The notes under the pieces were generated by a model, which was given only the letters and a program-made list of their open reading frames with translations, had not been told where the DNA came from and made no database searches. Position numbers and translations under genes: made by a program. A DNA stretch of 64,000 nt from Marsupella aquatica (lineage: Eukaryota > Marchantiophyta): positions 7,254,001-7,318,000 of the forward strand of contig OZ316891.1 in NCBI GenBank assembly GCA_973895155.1. The letters are read 5' to 3'. Positions within the stretch are counted from its first letter, which is position 1. Each line of letters opens with the position of its first letter. Below are positions 53,471 through 64,000 of the stretch, in pieces.

Positions 53471-56400
53471 ATGACCAAACTCACCATTCTGACATACAAT
53501 TTGCGGGGACTAGCATCCAGGCGGCGTCGACTACGAGCCAGATTCATCCTGGAGGGGCTACAACATTCCCCTGATATTTTGTGCATACAGGAACACAAGC
53601 TTCGGGCTGGCAGAATCAATAAGCTTCAAGAAACTTGGCGAACTGCACACTGGGTTTGTGCTCCTGCAGCGGATGGAGCTCATTCCACACGTAATAACAG
53701 AGTGGAGGCTGGCCAGGGTGGAATGGCGATTGCCATTAGGAATAGTCTCTTTCAATTTGTGGTCTCGGAGGGGGTTTTAACTTGTGGGCGGGCTGCTTGG
53801 TGCTGTATGGTCCACGCTGGGCTTGGCAAGGTGGGTTTCCTTGGAATCTACGCACCTAATTCAGCTCGCGGAAGGACTAACTTGTGGAGGGAACTTTTCA
53901 ATCGGCTGGATCCATCCTTTTCTTGGATGCTACTGGGTGACTTCAATATGATCGAGAATATCTCTGACCACTGTGGGGGCCAGGGATCTACCCTTGCGGG
54001 CAGTGAGAAGAGAGCCTGGCAACATCTCAAGAGGAGGCTGCATTTGGTGGACTCCTTTCAGGCGCAACAGGGGCATCTTCAATTCAGCTGGGATAACAAA
54101 AAGAGCTTTCGACACGTACCTGACATAATGAATGAGGTGCTGGTTGGCGGACGGGTCTTGAGAAGGCTTGACAGAATCTACACTTCCAAGGGGACGTTCC
54201 AAGGGAATTTCACAGTTACATCGACCATTCTGCCCGGGATTACCTTATCGGACCATGCACCGGTGTTGGCCACTGTCGTACCTCTTGTCCCCATTCAGAG
54301 GCCATCACAGCACCGCATGAATACCAGCCACCAGCAGTAGGGGGATTATCAGGAACGGATCATCACCATGTGGGAACAGGAGGAACTTTTGTGCAATTTG
54401 AGCGGATTGCCATCGGACCTCACTCTCATTCGCTGTCTCAAAAAAGCTAGGAAGATTGACAGGTGTTGGGGCAAGAGGAAGGCTGCTGAAAGGCGTCAAA
54501 GGGAAAATACATTACGCCGTAATCTAGCTTTAGCACAACTGCATCTTGAAACCAACCCACAGGACTTCAGGAAACAAGCTGCGGTGAAGGAGGCAGAAAC
54601 CTTACTTCATGAATTTGAAGCTGAGCGGGTCCAATGGATGGACTATGTCCTACAATCAAGGTGGATCGGGGAGGGAGATAAATGCTCTAAACTTTTCTTT
54701 AGGAGCTTCAAGGGGCTGGCCCAAAACAAGGAGATCACTCAACTCTTCAACTCAGAGGAATGCATCGTCAGTGAGTGGAATGCCATGGCAAACACTGCCA
54801 CCCTCTTCTTTCAAGACATTCTTGGTCAATCTGCTGGACACCACTGGGGACAGGTGATGCAAGTACTCGACCAACAATCAGAGCGCATCCCCCGGGAAGA
54901 CAGGATTCTGCTGAACCAACCCCTTACGGTGGAGGAGCTTGGGAAGGCAACTGCGGCGAAAAACAAATGTCCTGGACCAGACGGGGTCCCGGTTGAATTT
55001 TTCTTGGCACATTGGGGCAAGGTGGGACCATCTGTGCAACGCGCCCTGCTTCACGGGATCAGCATGGGGATTTTCTCGCAGGAGATAACTTGCGGATTCA
55101 TTGTGCTCCTTCCCAAGAAAGATGACCAACGATACCTAACCAATAAGCGACCCATCACGCTACTCAATACGGTGCATAAGATTGGTGCGAAAGCTCTTCA
55201 GCTGAGGTTAACCCCTATCCTCCAGAAATTCATTTCGCATCAACAATTCGCTTTCCTTCCGGGCCGCAATATTCACCACTCACTTATGCTTCTCAACGAG
55301 ATGCTGCACCATGCTAAATGTTCTGGTTTGGAATACATCCTACTGAAGTTGGATATCACCAAGGCATTCGATAAATTGGAATGGCGCTTCCTCGAGTCCC
55401 TGTTGGCGAAAGTTGGATTCGGGGGCCTGCTCATGGATTTCTTGCAGGCCACACATGCATCTGCCACCTCTGCGGTAATGGTTAACGGGCGAATGGCCTC
55501 ACCCTTCAGATTGGCTCGCTCGGTTAGGCAGGGATGCCCCTTATCTCCCTTGTTGTTCCTCATCGCTATTGATTCCCTCAGCCGAATAATTCAGTGGGAA
55601 GTCAGCCGGGGCACAATTCGGGGCGTGGACATTCAACATGTGGCGGTACACAATGTGCACAATTTGTTCGCAGATGATATTGCCATGCTCATTCGCGCAG
55701 TGATGCATTATGTGGATCAATGCAGGATGATTCTTCAGCTTTTCGGCATGGCCTCTGGTCTCTACTGTGCCTGGGAGAAGACCAAAGCCGTGTATATCTC
55801 ACCCCATCCCATTCCAACAGAATTCAAGTGCTTACCCTGGCAGTGGGAGGACGACACCAATGCCACCAAGCTTCTTGGAGTTCCTTTGGCTCAACACATC
55901 TCGGAATCACAGATGGTCTCAACATTGTCTGAGAGGCTGGAGACTAGGTTAGATCACGTCCGTAGGAGCTCTGCTTCTCTGATCGCTCAGGTCACTATGG
56001 CCAATCACTTAGTCATGAGCACGCTTTGGTACACGCTCACCGTGTGGGCAGGCCAATTGAATACCTTGGACGATCTCCAGAAGAAGATTACTGCTTTCGT
56101 ATGGGCTGGACAGAACACGAAGGCCAGGGCAAGGGTGGACTTTGCTTCTATTACACGACGTAAGCGATTTGGCGGATTGGGCTTGATTTCGCTTGCAGCT
56201 CAATTCAGGGCCCTCGCTGGAAAATTCATCATTTGGGCACTTGCTGAAGGGGATCATCCCTTGCGCCGCATCCTCCAATACGAAATGAAGCAGCTATCAC
56301 AACAAAGATGGGGAACGGAGGACTTCACCTGGGTATTCTCACAATGTCACACTCTACCACTGTCCGGATCACGCGTATGGACCAACGTTTGCACCGCATG

Positions 56401-57664
56401 GAATGTCCTTAAGAAAAATCTGAGACCTTCACAACCGGGCCACCTTGAGGGTTGGAGGGATCTCCCTCTGTGGAGGCCACATCTAAACCACGTCAACTCG
56501 TCGATGGCGAAGTGCCGCACCAACCCTCAACGGAAAATCAAGCAAGCTGGCTTCCGCTCCATGAAAGACGTCCTGGATGGGGAAGGGAATTTTATTACCT
56601 GGGAGGATGGTCCTTGTGCGATTTTTTTCATGGAGGCAACTCTACCTGACGGGATTCTTTACATCTGGGAGTACCTCACACAGAGGAGGTACATCATGAC
56701 CCAATGGCAACAATTCCGGGATGCATCCGTCCCCAAGAGAACATTCAATGTATCGAACGGCTGCCTATCTAGAATTGATAATGCTCCTCCACCTACAGGG
56801 ACTCTTTTACACAGGGTGATGGTTCGGCAGCAAAACACCAGCGTAACTCTCCTCCTGAGAATTGGGCGTCCCACCGGAACCCTCACACCATTGCTACAAT
56901 ACGAATGGAAAGACGGCAAATCCTTCTTGGACACGACCATTGCACAATTGAGGGAGATTCAAGGACGGCCAGCAGATTTTGCACACAAGGCTATCCGCAA
57001 ATGGGCGAGCAGGTTGAATTGGAGCCCCAACCTCCCTCACCTTTGGGCTAACACCTGGCTTCCTTTCCGCTGTGCCAGCGAGAACTGTTATTTGTGGCAG
57101 CTCATACATAGAATACCCACCACACAACATTGGAGGTTCCCCACACTTCCTCCAACTGACCCTACCACCTGGTGTACCAGATGTGGGAGGAATCAGCAGG
57201 AGGACATCGTTCATTGCATATGGAATTGCGAGTTGTCACAGGCAGTTTGGAGTTGGGTACAAAACATTCTACAACTCTGCGCTTTCTCCAGGAGTACTCC
57301 GGTCCAACTGCAACCCATACACATTTTCGTGGGAGCAGGCGTACCGGATGAATGGGATATTCCCGCAAAGCTTTGGCACATCCTAAGGGCTATCACTTGC
57401 TGGCAAGTATGGAAAGAACGTTGTACCCACTACATAGAGCATACACACCCCAACACGTACACTGTCATTAGGAAGACCTGGCATCGTCTCGGTATCTACA
57501 TCAGGCGTGACTGGGCACGACATCGAGCCAGGATCCGGGTTGGGAAATCCACTTTTGTTGAGGCACATCACCAGATGTGCCAGGATTTTGGTACCTGGGA
57601 TGGACTATGGAAGATCCATGAAAACATTCTCCAAGTCCCACCAGTTCCCCCGTGCCCTCCGTGA
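53471..57664 (+). CDS. LINE ORF2: endonuclease, reverse transcriptase, zf-RVT; one in-frame stop
   Basis: From ATG 53471 (MTKLTILTYN, the usual endonuclease start) the frame runs to 57664 with a single TAG at 54338-54340. Endonuclease: TYNLRG, CIQEHK, GDFNMI and LSDHAP supply the Asn, Glu, Asp and SDH residues of the APE fold. Reverse transcriptase (about 54870-55800): CPGPDGVPVEFF, KRPITLLN, LPGRNI, KLDITKAFDKLEW, SVRQGCPLSPLLF and the catalytic FADD at 55667-55678. C-terminus: WCTRCGRNQQEDIVHCIWNC, the zinc-binding zf-RVT domain of plant LINEs. There is no RNase H. The TAG falls in the linker between endonuclease and RT, so the two halves would be separate unless read through. Confidence 0.92.
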
Positions 57665-59044
57665 TTTCCGTGAGCCTTGCTGGGTTAGGGGCTGTATTGC
57701 AGGTAGACTGGTAGGATTATCTCTATCTTGGATCCACTGCAGGGGACCTCGCCGGTCCCTGGGCACTGGCCAGTCTTCGGAGTTTTGCTCCTCCTTCTGT
57801 AGTTTTCTAAACTTCTGGTTTGGTTACTGTCTCGTCTTGAGGCTCTGCTCCTTCTCCGGTTCTGGCCTTTTTTGGCCTCGGCTCTCTCGACCTTTGGTCC
57901 CTTGGGGTTGGTCCCGCTTTTGGGCCCCCCGTGTTGTATGTTGACTTTTTGGAATGGAATTCAATTAGTTTTTTCGAGGCAAAAAAGAAAGTCCTTGCTG
58001 TTCCTCAAGCGAAGAATTACTAGGAAGTAGGGAATGATCCGTGTTATCATTCCAGCTTACATCTGGCCACCATCGGGTTTGGTATCGTGGTTCATACTAA
58101 GCCACTACGTAGGTTAGGCAGCACACATGGTCTGGTTAGGGGACTACATGTGTTAGTGACATGATTGACTAGCGTAGGTTGGGCAGCGTAGGTGTGGATG
58201 CCCTGGGCACACAAGTAATCAGCTCTAGGAATGTAGCTGCCAACGGCCAACCTCACTTCTCCTTTACCCATTGGATTGCCACTGCGGAGGACCTACCAAA
58301 AAGCCCATTTAGGTGGCTGCCAAGTGAACAGTACATCTGAAGTGTTAGATTGGGCCTTGACATCCGTACAACTGTCAACAAAGGCTCAAAAGAAAAACAA
58401 ACCCAACGAGGACTCTTATTATTTTTATTTCTAGATGAACACTGCTCCCATCGCAAAAACTAGGGAGGGGTGAATAGAACAAAACCATGAATTTGCTTTA
58501 TCCTTTTGCTTTTGGAGGTCTTTGGGTTTTACACCTTATCTTTGACTGTGTCTGTCAATCATGTCTTCTTTTGCGTAGGTCCTTTATGTAGGGGGATTGC
58601 CTTATCCTTAGGTTTGTATCGTCACTGCCACTTTTAGACAACAAAAATGTGTGGCACTACAAAGTGTTCGAGCAGCCCATATTGCGCAAAGTGCCAAGGT
58701 TGTTGGTTTCTCCTATGTGGTTTACTCATGAATTTTACCAAACAATTTCAATTTACTGCCGAGGGGAGTTGAATTCCTTTGCTTACGAGAGGGACTCTTG
58801 GGCTTTTTGGCCTTCATGTACTCCCCTTAATAGCTTCTAAGATATTCCTATTCTATACAAGTCATGTTATCATAGATTAGTTAAATCTATTTGTAAAACA
58901 AAAATTGAGATAAAGTAATGCACTTAGTCTATTGTAAGGTTATTATGAACAACATGCCCAGGACTAGGAGATGCGGGCCATGTGACTGTTATAAATTAAT
59001 GAAACAATTACTAATATCAGTAAGCCCTACGCAGAGTTATTGTG

Positions 59045-59108
59045 TAGCACAGTGGTGCAGGCCTTCAGTTTGAACTGTTAGGTTGGGGATTCGAGCTTTG
59101 CCCTAAGC
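59045..59108 (+). repeat. tRNA-derived SINE head or tRNA relic
   Basis: TGTAGCACAGTGGTGCAGG fits a pol III A box and GGGGATTCGAGCTTTG a B box about 35 bp downstream. No full cloverleaf could be drawn, and a CCTAAGCTC tail follows. It is more likely a SINE head than a gene. Confidence 0.4.
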
Positions 59109-60279
59109 TCTTACTTTCATAAAGATGATGGAGCTTGAAAAGGGACACGACTAGAATGTAGTGATTTAAAGTGAGAAAAGAATTATGGAAGGGCTGGCGG
59201 AGAGAAAACTGAAGAAAAACATAAAAAGGGGGGGGGGGGGGAGGTCAGTTATATTTAAAATAGACTAAATAACAATACGGTTTCAGCCTTTCAGGGGACT
59301 CAAATAAATCTTTATGGGTGAAATAAATAAAGACAGCCCTCATAGGCTGGAATGGAATGGAAAATATTAACCAAAGAAAATTGGGTTCGGGAGACTGACA
59401 CAAAGATGTGCCAAAAGATGTCTGGGACTTTGCAGCTCCTTTGGAGCTTTTTGTCCTTTGACACCATAATATATTTTTGGGTTATCATTGGCCAGGTCAT
59501 GTTTTGGTGCATCCCCAATATATATTGATGGGTTATGGTTGGCCACCGCATAGTGCATGGGTCCCAGATAGCCACCTAATTATAGTCTCTTGACAAAAAG
59601 TCAAAAGTAATGGAATCTGTGCGTCAAAGTTCTACTTAAGTGCCGAATCTTATCACACGTACTAAGATTCCCCATTGGCCTCCCTTTCCTCCACGTAGCA
59701 CACACCTTTAATTACATAGCCAAACCTTACATGGTCAACTTATTTTATTTAATGTTTTCAAAAAGGAAAACATTTATTTTAAGGAAAAGGTTACGCGGAC
59801 CCGACTCATTTCTATTCTATTCCATTCCATTTTATGGATAAGATACCTTATGGGTTGTGACGGTTGTGGATAACTTGAACACAGGTGGTTAACTTTTGAC
59901 TTCATGTTAAAGCCTTATCTTTGTGTCAACTTGAATGTGTCGTTTGCCTGATGGATCGTGCCTCCCTGTTGAACGAACCAAGTATTTTTGGTAGTTTGAA
60001 AAATACTAGGATAGTAGAACTATCAAAAGTCAAACACTAGGCTCCAGAAACGAGCTTAAATGCTTGGTTGTGACATTAAACAGCTCTCTAACCAAGTTCC
60101 CCCCCCCCCCCCCCCCAATTCTTGGCACATGCACTCAGTTATAGGGGAAATATGGCATAGACTCACATAATACCAGAAAATGCAATATCAGAAAACATTG
60201 CAGCACAATTAATTACATAGTATTGTAGGCTGGATGGAAAGTGAAGCCCGGATGGAGCACCATGTCGGACACAGTGCTC

Positions 60280-60605
60280 CACTGGATCGCATTTGGGTGG
60301 TCCATGGACATTTTGGGCATATAAATTAATGATTATGAGTTTTAAATTATTTTTTAGTTTTTCACCTTCAAGGCAACTAGAGAAGGAGGAGACATAAAAA
60401 AAATGCAAGCCCCAATTTCTTACTAAGAGAATGAAAATTAAGAACTTACACATTGATGGAAGTGTAGCTTATCTACTCCTCTAGTAAATCCTTAAAACTA
60501 CAATTTATTTGAATTTATGAACGTCAAGTTATTACAATTAAACTTTAAATTTTGGGAAATGTGGTCCATAGGGTATCAAAAGACCAGCTTGCAATCCATG
60601 AGAGC
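60280..60605. repeat. Dispersed repeat, second long copy
   Basis: It is the same repeat as at 50435-50850, in the same orientation, with scattered gaps and substitutions. It starts at the TTTGGGTGGTCCATGG block and ends after TCCATGAGAGC. Confidence 0.7.
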
Positions 60606-62522
60606 ATCATTTTCAGTCTGGATGACTTAGAGAAAGGGGGAAAATGTGCGATAAAGCAAAAGTGAAACCATTGGGTATTAATCTAGACTGAATAAGATGG
60701 TATAAACACAAATGAATAACATTATTGACGATAACATTGAAAATACATGGTTGATTCTGGGACAATGCTAAAGGTCCCCATATGTGCTAGAGCTCCTCTT
60801 TTCACCTTCTCACTCCTTAGCAACTAAAGAGTGTTCAAACTTTGAAATGTGAGTACAAGTTTATGTTCCCCTTGGATATACTCTTTCCCAAGGTCTATGG
60901 GAATACTAGAGGAATAACTGAACAGAAACCATTTGGGGTCACTATACATTTGTGTCTGGTATTTTTATTTTTAAAAGTTTTCACCAAAAAAAAACCCAAA
61001 GGGAAAGGTGAGCCTGAACAACAAGCAAGGGGGGAAAAACCACCCAAGAAACCGGGAAAACCCGAAGAAAACCACGGATCACCCCCGAAGAAAACCATCT
61101 GAGGGCGGCAGCATTCAGCAACCAGTAGCTAGTATAAACAAGTTTTTGAAGAACCCCAAAGCAAAAATGTTGTTCATTATATATATACATGCTTGTTAAT
61201 AAAAATCCTTCAAGCATGCATATTCAGAAACCCGCTTCCTTTGAGTCCAACTTCATTAAATTAGATCAAGAAGTAAGTGAGAAATGAATAACACTCTTTT
61301 ATGGGTGACCATACAATAACTCTAGATCTCCATTTCTAATAACTCCCTACATAGATGGGCAACCAGAGTAGGTAACACTCAGTGAGTTCAAAGGCCCTAG
61401 GAAGCACAATCATTTGGTTTTTTTGTATTCTAGTGGATATATGAATTAGAAATGGTTGAAAAACATAGTTGGTGACACTAAGATGGAATCTGGGGTATTG
61501 GAGGTACAAGTGACATGGGCAAGGCCTGGCTCAGAACGGGCAAAAATTTGTCAATAGGACTTAATGCCCCTAGTGAGTTTTCCCTTTTAATTAGTTTTGG
61601 GTCTCTCTAGGTATGGAGAAGATACACAGTGACCCACATTTGGGCTGGGCAACTATGAAGCCTGCTCTACTTTTACTAAAATAAAGAATCTTTTAGGCTC
61701 CTTAAGTGTAAGAATGCTCTGTTATGAGGGCATCAAAACTCGAGCTAAAGCCCTCATATTTTAGGATGTATGTGTTATGACCCAATGCCCTGTTACCAGA
61801 ACATTACTATGGCCAAAGAACACTCTTACAAAGGAACTCCAAATGATGCCAAAGAGACACTAGCCACTTTGCCTGCTCCCCTTGACAAACTAACAAAAAG
61901 GAGGGTGAACCAAGTGATTACCACAGCGGCACCATGCTGTCACCAACTTACTCTTACAGGCCACCGTTTGATGACCACCTTTACTGTTTTTCTTCTTTAG
62001 TTTGCACTCATTTTTGCCTTTTGTTGTTGTCTAATTTTCTGTGTGGTTTTTTCTTGGACTTGAGAGTAATTGAAGGACAGTGAGGGACGGGAACTGCAAA
62101 AGGCCAAAGACAAGGATGGCCAGAAGGTACTTCCTGATTCAGGCCTAGGCTGGAAAATTCATTTATTATAAACCCTTGGTCCCACCCTCAGATGCTCATT
62201 GCATGTCCATTTTGACTTAGGTGACCTTCAATTTTTCCAAGTGTCAAGTCTTTTGTGATCAAAGGGCTTTGGTGAACCCCACTTTGGGATGGGGGTTTGT
62301 GCAAAAGCTGGTCTACTTTGGGAGCCTACCTCAGAACTTCACCTGCCCCAATGCAAACTGTTACCATTGGGCTACACTGTTGGGGCTACTCATATAGAGC
62401 ACACTTTGTACTTACTTGGAGGGGTAGCATTTTGAAATGTGAATACATACACGCTCTTGTCTTCTTCACCATTTGTGTATGTACTCTAATTCACCATGAC
62501 ATGTAACACTAAATGGCAGGAC

Positions 62523-63640
62523 CCAATGAGTGTTTCCTTGGCTGTCACCACTCCACCATGCATTCCTTGTTAGTTGGGCGCAAGTGGTCACTGCCCTTGC
62601 CTCTCGCTTCGTGGTGGATCTCCAGCCCATCCTCTTTGACCACATCATGGGCGTGGAGGATGGGGTTTCTCTACTTGCAGGTTTGCCTGGGGCCGTTCAA
62701 ACTGTTGCCTGTCCGGGGCCGTTCAGGCAGCCATGCCAGCTCTTGTGGAAGTGATCTTAGAGATTCCAGATCATGTTTATCAGGTGATTTCTGATTGCAT
62801 GCACTGACACCCCCTTTCTAGCTTGCCCTCTGATGCAACTTTTGACTTGGTTCTGGGTCATCTACTTTCTTGTGCAAGAGCTGTGTTTGGAGCTTGGTTT
62901 TTTAACGAGTCCTTGGTGGGACCCTTCCATTTGAGCTCCTTCTTTTTACCACGTCTTTGTGCTTTTGTTTGGGACTCCCTCACCCTTGCCTCTTGTGCCA
63001 ATGCATTTGTGGCTGTGGGGCATCTCTGGATCTAATAGTTCATATTCTCAGTTGTGGCCATTGGAGGGAGCTACAACTCACCACATCATTTGGGATGTGG
63101 TGGCGGCCATTGCCAGTGACTTGAGGTACCATGTTGCTATGGAGTAATGCCATGTGCTTCCCCCTCGGGGTGGTGTTCTGGATCGGAGACGGGCTAATCT
63201 GGTCTTTTCCCAGGCAGGAGTTTGTGCCCTTGGCAATGTGGTGGTTCTTGATCCAACTCGAGGGAGCCACGTTGCAATCGTCACTGGCCATACTGCAGTC
63301 AAGGCATCCCGGCTCAAGCAAGAGGCCTAAGCAGCCTGTTTCCCTGGGGATATTTTCTACCATTTTGCTCTTGAGATCTTTGTCTGGGGCTCTCCACCCT
63401 AGCTTTTACCTATTTCTGCCGGCTTGTGTGGTTTTTTTGTTTAGAAGGGAGGCCTATTTCCAGATTTAGGTCCTGACTGCCTTTTTTAGGGAGAGGGTAT
63501 TAATTTCATTTCAGCGTGCCAGACTTTCACCATTCTTCATAGGGCCAAGGCTGTTGGTTTTGGTGCTGCTAGACAAATACCTCAGCACGGCCCTGGTCTG
63601 CAATTTACTCTGAAGTGTTATTAGGCTTTTCAGTTTTCTT
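62523..63640 (+). pseudogene. Decayed retroelement-like ORF
   Basis: Three shifting plus-strand frames give protein-like pieces with several stops. The clearest is about 63175-63350, reading DRRRANLVFSQAGV, then VVVLDPTRGSHVA and FALEIFVWG. ACQTFTILHRAKAVGFGAA follows near 63515-63575. I associate this RRAN...DPTR...LAxEIFG...LQRAxAVAxLRRA order with the C-terminal part of reverse-transcriptase-type ORFs that are multi-copy in seed-free plants and algae. This is from memory of the pattern, not a search. Upstream pieces (FVVDLQPILFDHIMG and others) fit a decayed protein. It is non-functional. Confidence 0.4.
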
Positions 63641-63778
63641 AGTCTCTGGTCACTTGTAGGCTTTGTGCCCTCTGCCGTTTGTTTGGGGCTCACGGAGCTG
63701 TGGGGTCTCTTTGACCCGGTTGAGGTCTTCCACCTTTGGGATCCTGTTTGCCCGTTTGATGTTTTTATTCTTTGGTGT

Positions 63779-63781
<3 letters not shown>

Positions 63782-63838
<57 letters not shown>
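63782..63838. repeat. (AT)n microsatellite
   Basis: About 28 uninterrupted AT dinucleotides. Confidence 0.98.
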
Positions 63839-63839
<1 letters not shown>

Positions 63840-64000
63840 CCATGGGCAACAATGAATGAGGTTCCATGGAGGGCTCTTCCAGAATCACCATGTGATCACC
63901 AACTTATTCTTACTTGGTACTGTAGTCATTACTTTTTTGGGGTCCTCCCTAAAAGACGCTATCAGGACAACTACCTTTATTACTGTGGTCCACCTTTTGT

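Larger units (their letters stand above)
51212..58001 (+). mobile_element. Full-length L1-type LINE with 15-bp target site duplication
   Basis: The element proper is 51227-57986 (6.76 kb) and ends in a short AAAAAA tail. The direct repeat GAAAGTCCTTGCTGT occurs exactly at 51212-51226 and 57987-58001. It has a 5'UTR of about 600 bp, ORF1, ORF2 (endonuclease plus reverse transcriptase) and a short 3'UTR. The perfect flanks and nearly intact ORFs indicate a recent insertion. Confidence 0.95.
58002..62520. other. Intergenic, repeats and homopolymer runs, no supported gene
   Basis: Contents: a tRNA-like SINE head near 59045-59105, a 13-base G run at about 59228-59241, an 18-base C run at about 60100-60117, a dispersed repeat at 60280-60605, and a purine-rich Lys/Pro-coding-like stretch at 60980-61100. 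I see no splice-consistent gene. Confidence 0.45.

Noticed and set aside
56009-57400. Antisense frames within LINE ORF2
   Set aside because: Shadows of the RT coding strand.
63782-63838. Ile-Tyr repeat peptide across the AT run
   Set aside because: Translation of a microsatellite, not a protein.
1-64000. CRISPR arrays, operons, Shine-Dalgarno sites, bacterial insertion sequences
   Set aside because: The window is eukaryotic with spliced genes; no such arrays or sites were seen.

Overview
The window is nuclear DNA of a land plant. The evidence is GT-AG spliced genes, an intron-less P-class pentatricopeptide repeat (PPR) gene, a CACTA element with TNP2- and TNP1-type proteins, and a plant L1-type LINE with a C-terminal zinc-binding RT domain. 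One host gene encodes a CCDC42/CFAP73 (MIA2)-type DUF4200 coiled-coil protein of motile cilia. A plant keeping it should make swimming sperm, which points to a bryophyte, lycophyte, fern, or a cycad/Ginkgo-type gymnosperm rather than a flowering plant. I cannot name the species.

Layout. 1-5.7 kb is the 3' part of a CACTA (En/Spm) transposon, with the TNP2 tail, a TNP1-like gene and a nested foldback element carrying a perfect 8-bp target duplication. 5.5-6.3 kb holds unidentified minus-strand coding-like sequence. 7.6-11.5 kb (minus) is the six-exon CCDC42-like gene. 14.1-17.9 kb (plus, divergent from it) is a seven-exon gene for an unidentified 543-residue protein. 23.3-25.8 kb is the PPR gene, preceded by a tandem duplication. 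27.7-29.5 kb is a repeat cluster with a foldback element, two solo LTRs with perfect 5-bp target duplications, and three tandem duplications. 30.1-32.4 kb is a five-exon short-chain dehydrogenase/reductase (SDR) gene whose Tyr and Lys catalytic positions are replaced. 34.4-41.1 kb (minus) is a complete but inactivated Ty1/copia element. 42.9-46.3 kb is a six-exon RSRC2-like splicing-factor gene. 46.3-51.2 kb is repeat-rich and AT-rich. 51.2-58.0 kb is a full-length LINE with a 15-bp target duplication and one in-frame stop between endonuclease and reverse transcriptase. 58-64 kb is non-coding repeat sequence with a decayed retroelement-like ORF.

Five host genes are well supported. Splice junctions were chosen by GT-AG consensus plus reading-frame closure. 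The CCDC42-like, 543-residue, SDR and RSRC2-like models each close to an open frame ending in a stop. The divergent CCDC42-like/543-residue pair may be two sperm-axoneme genes; this is inference. The remainder is transposon-derived, with nested and recombined copies that allow relative dating.
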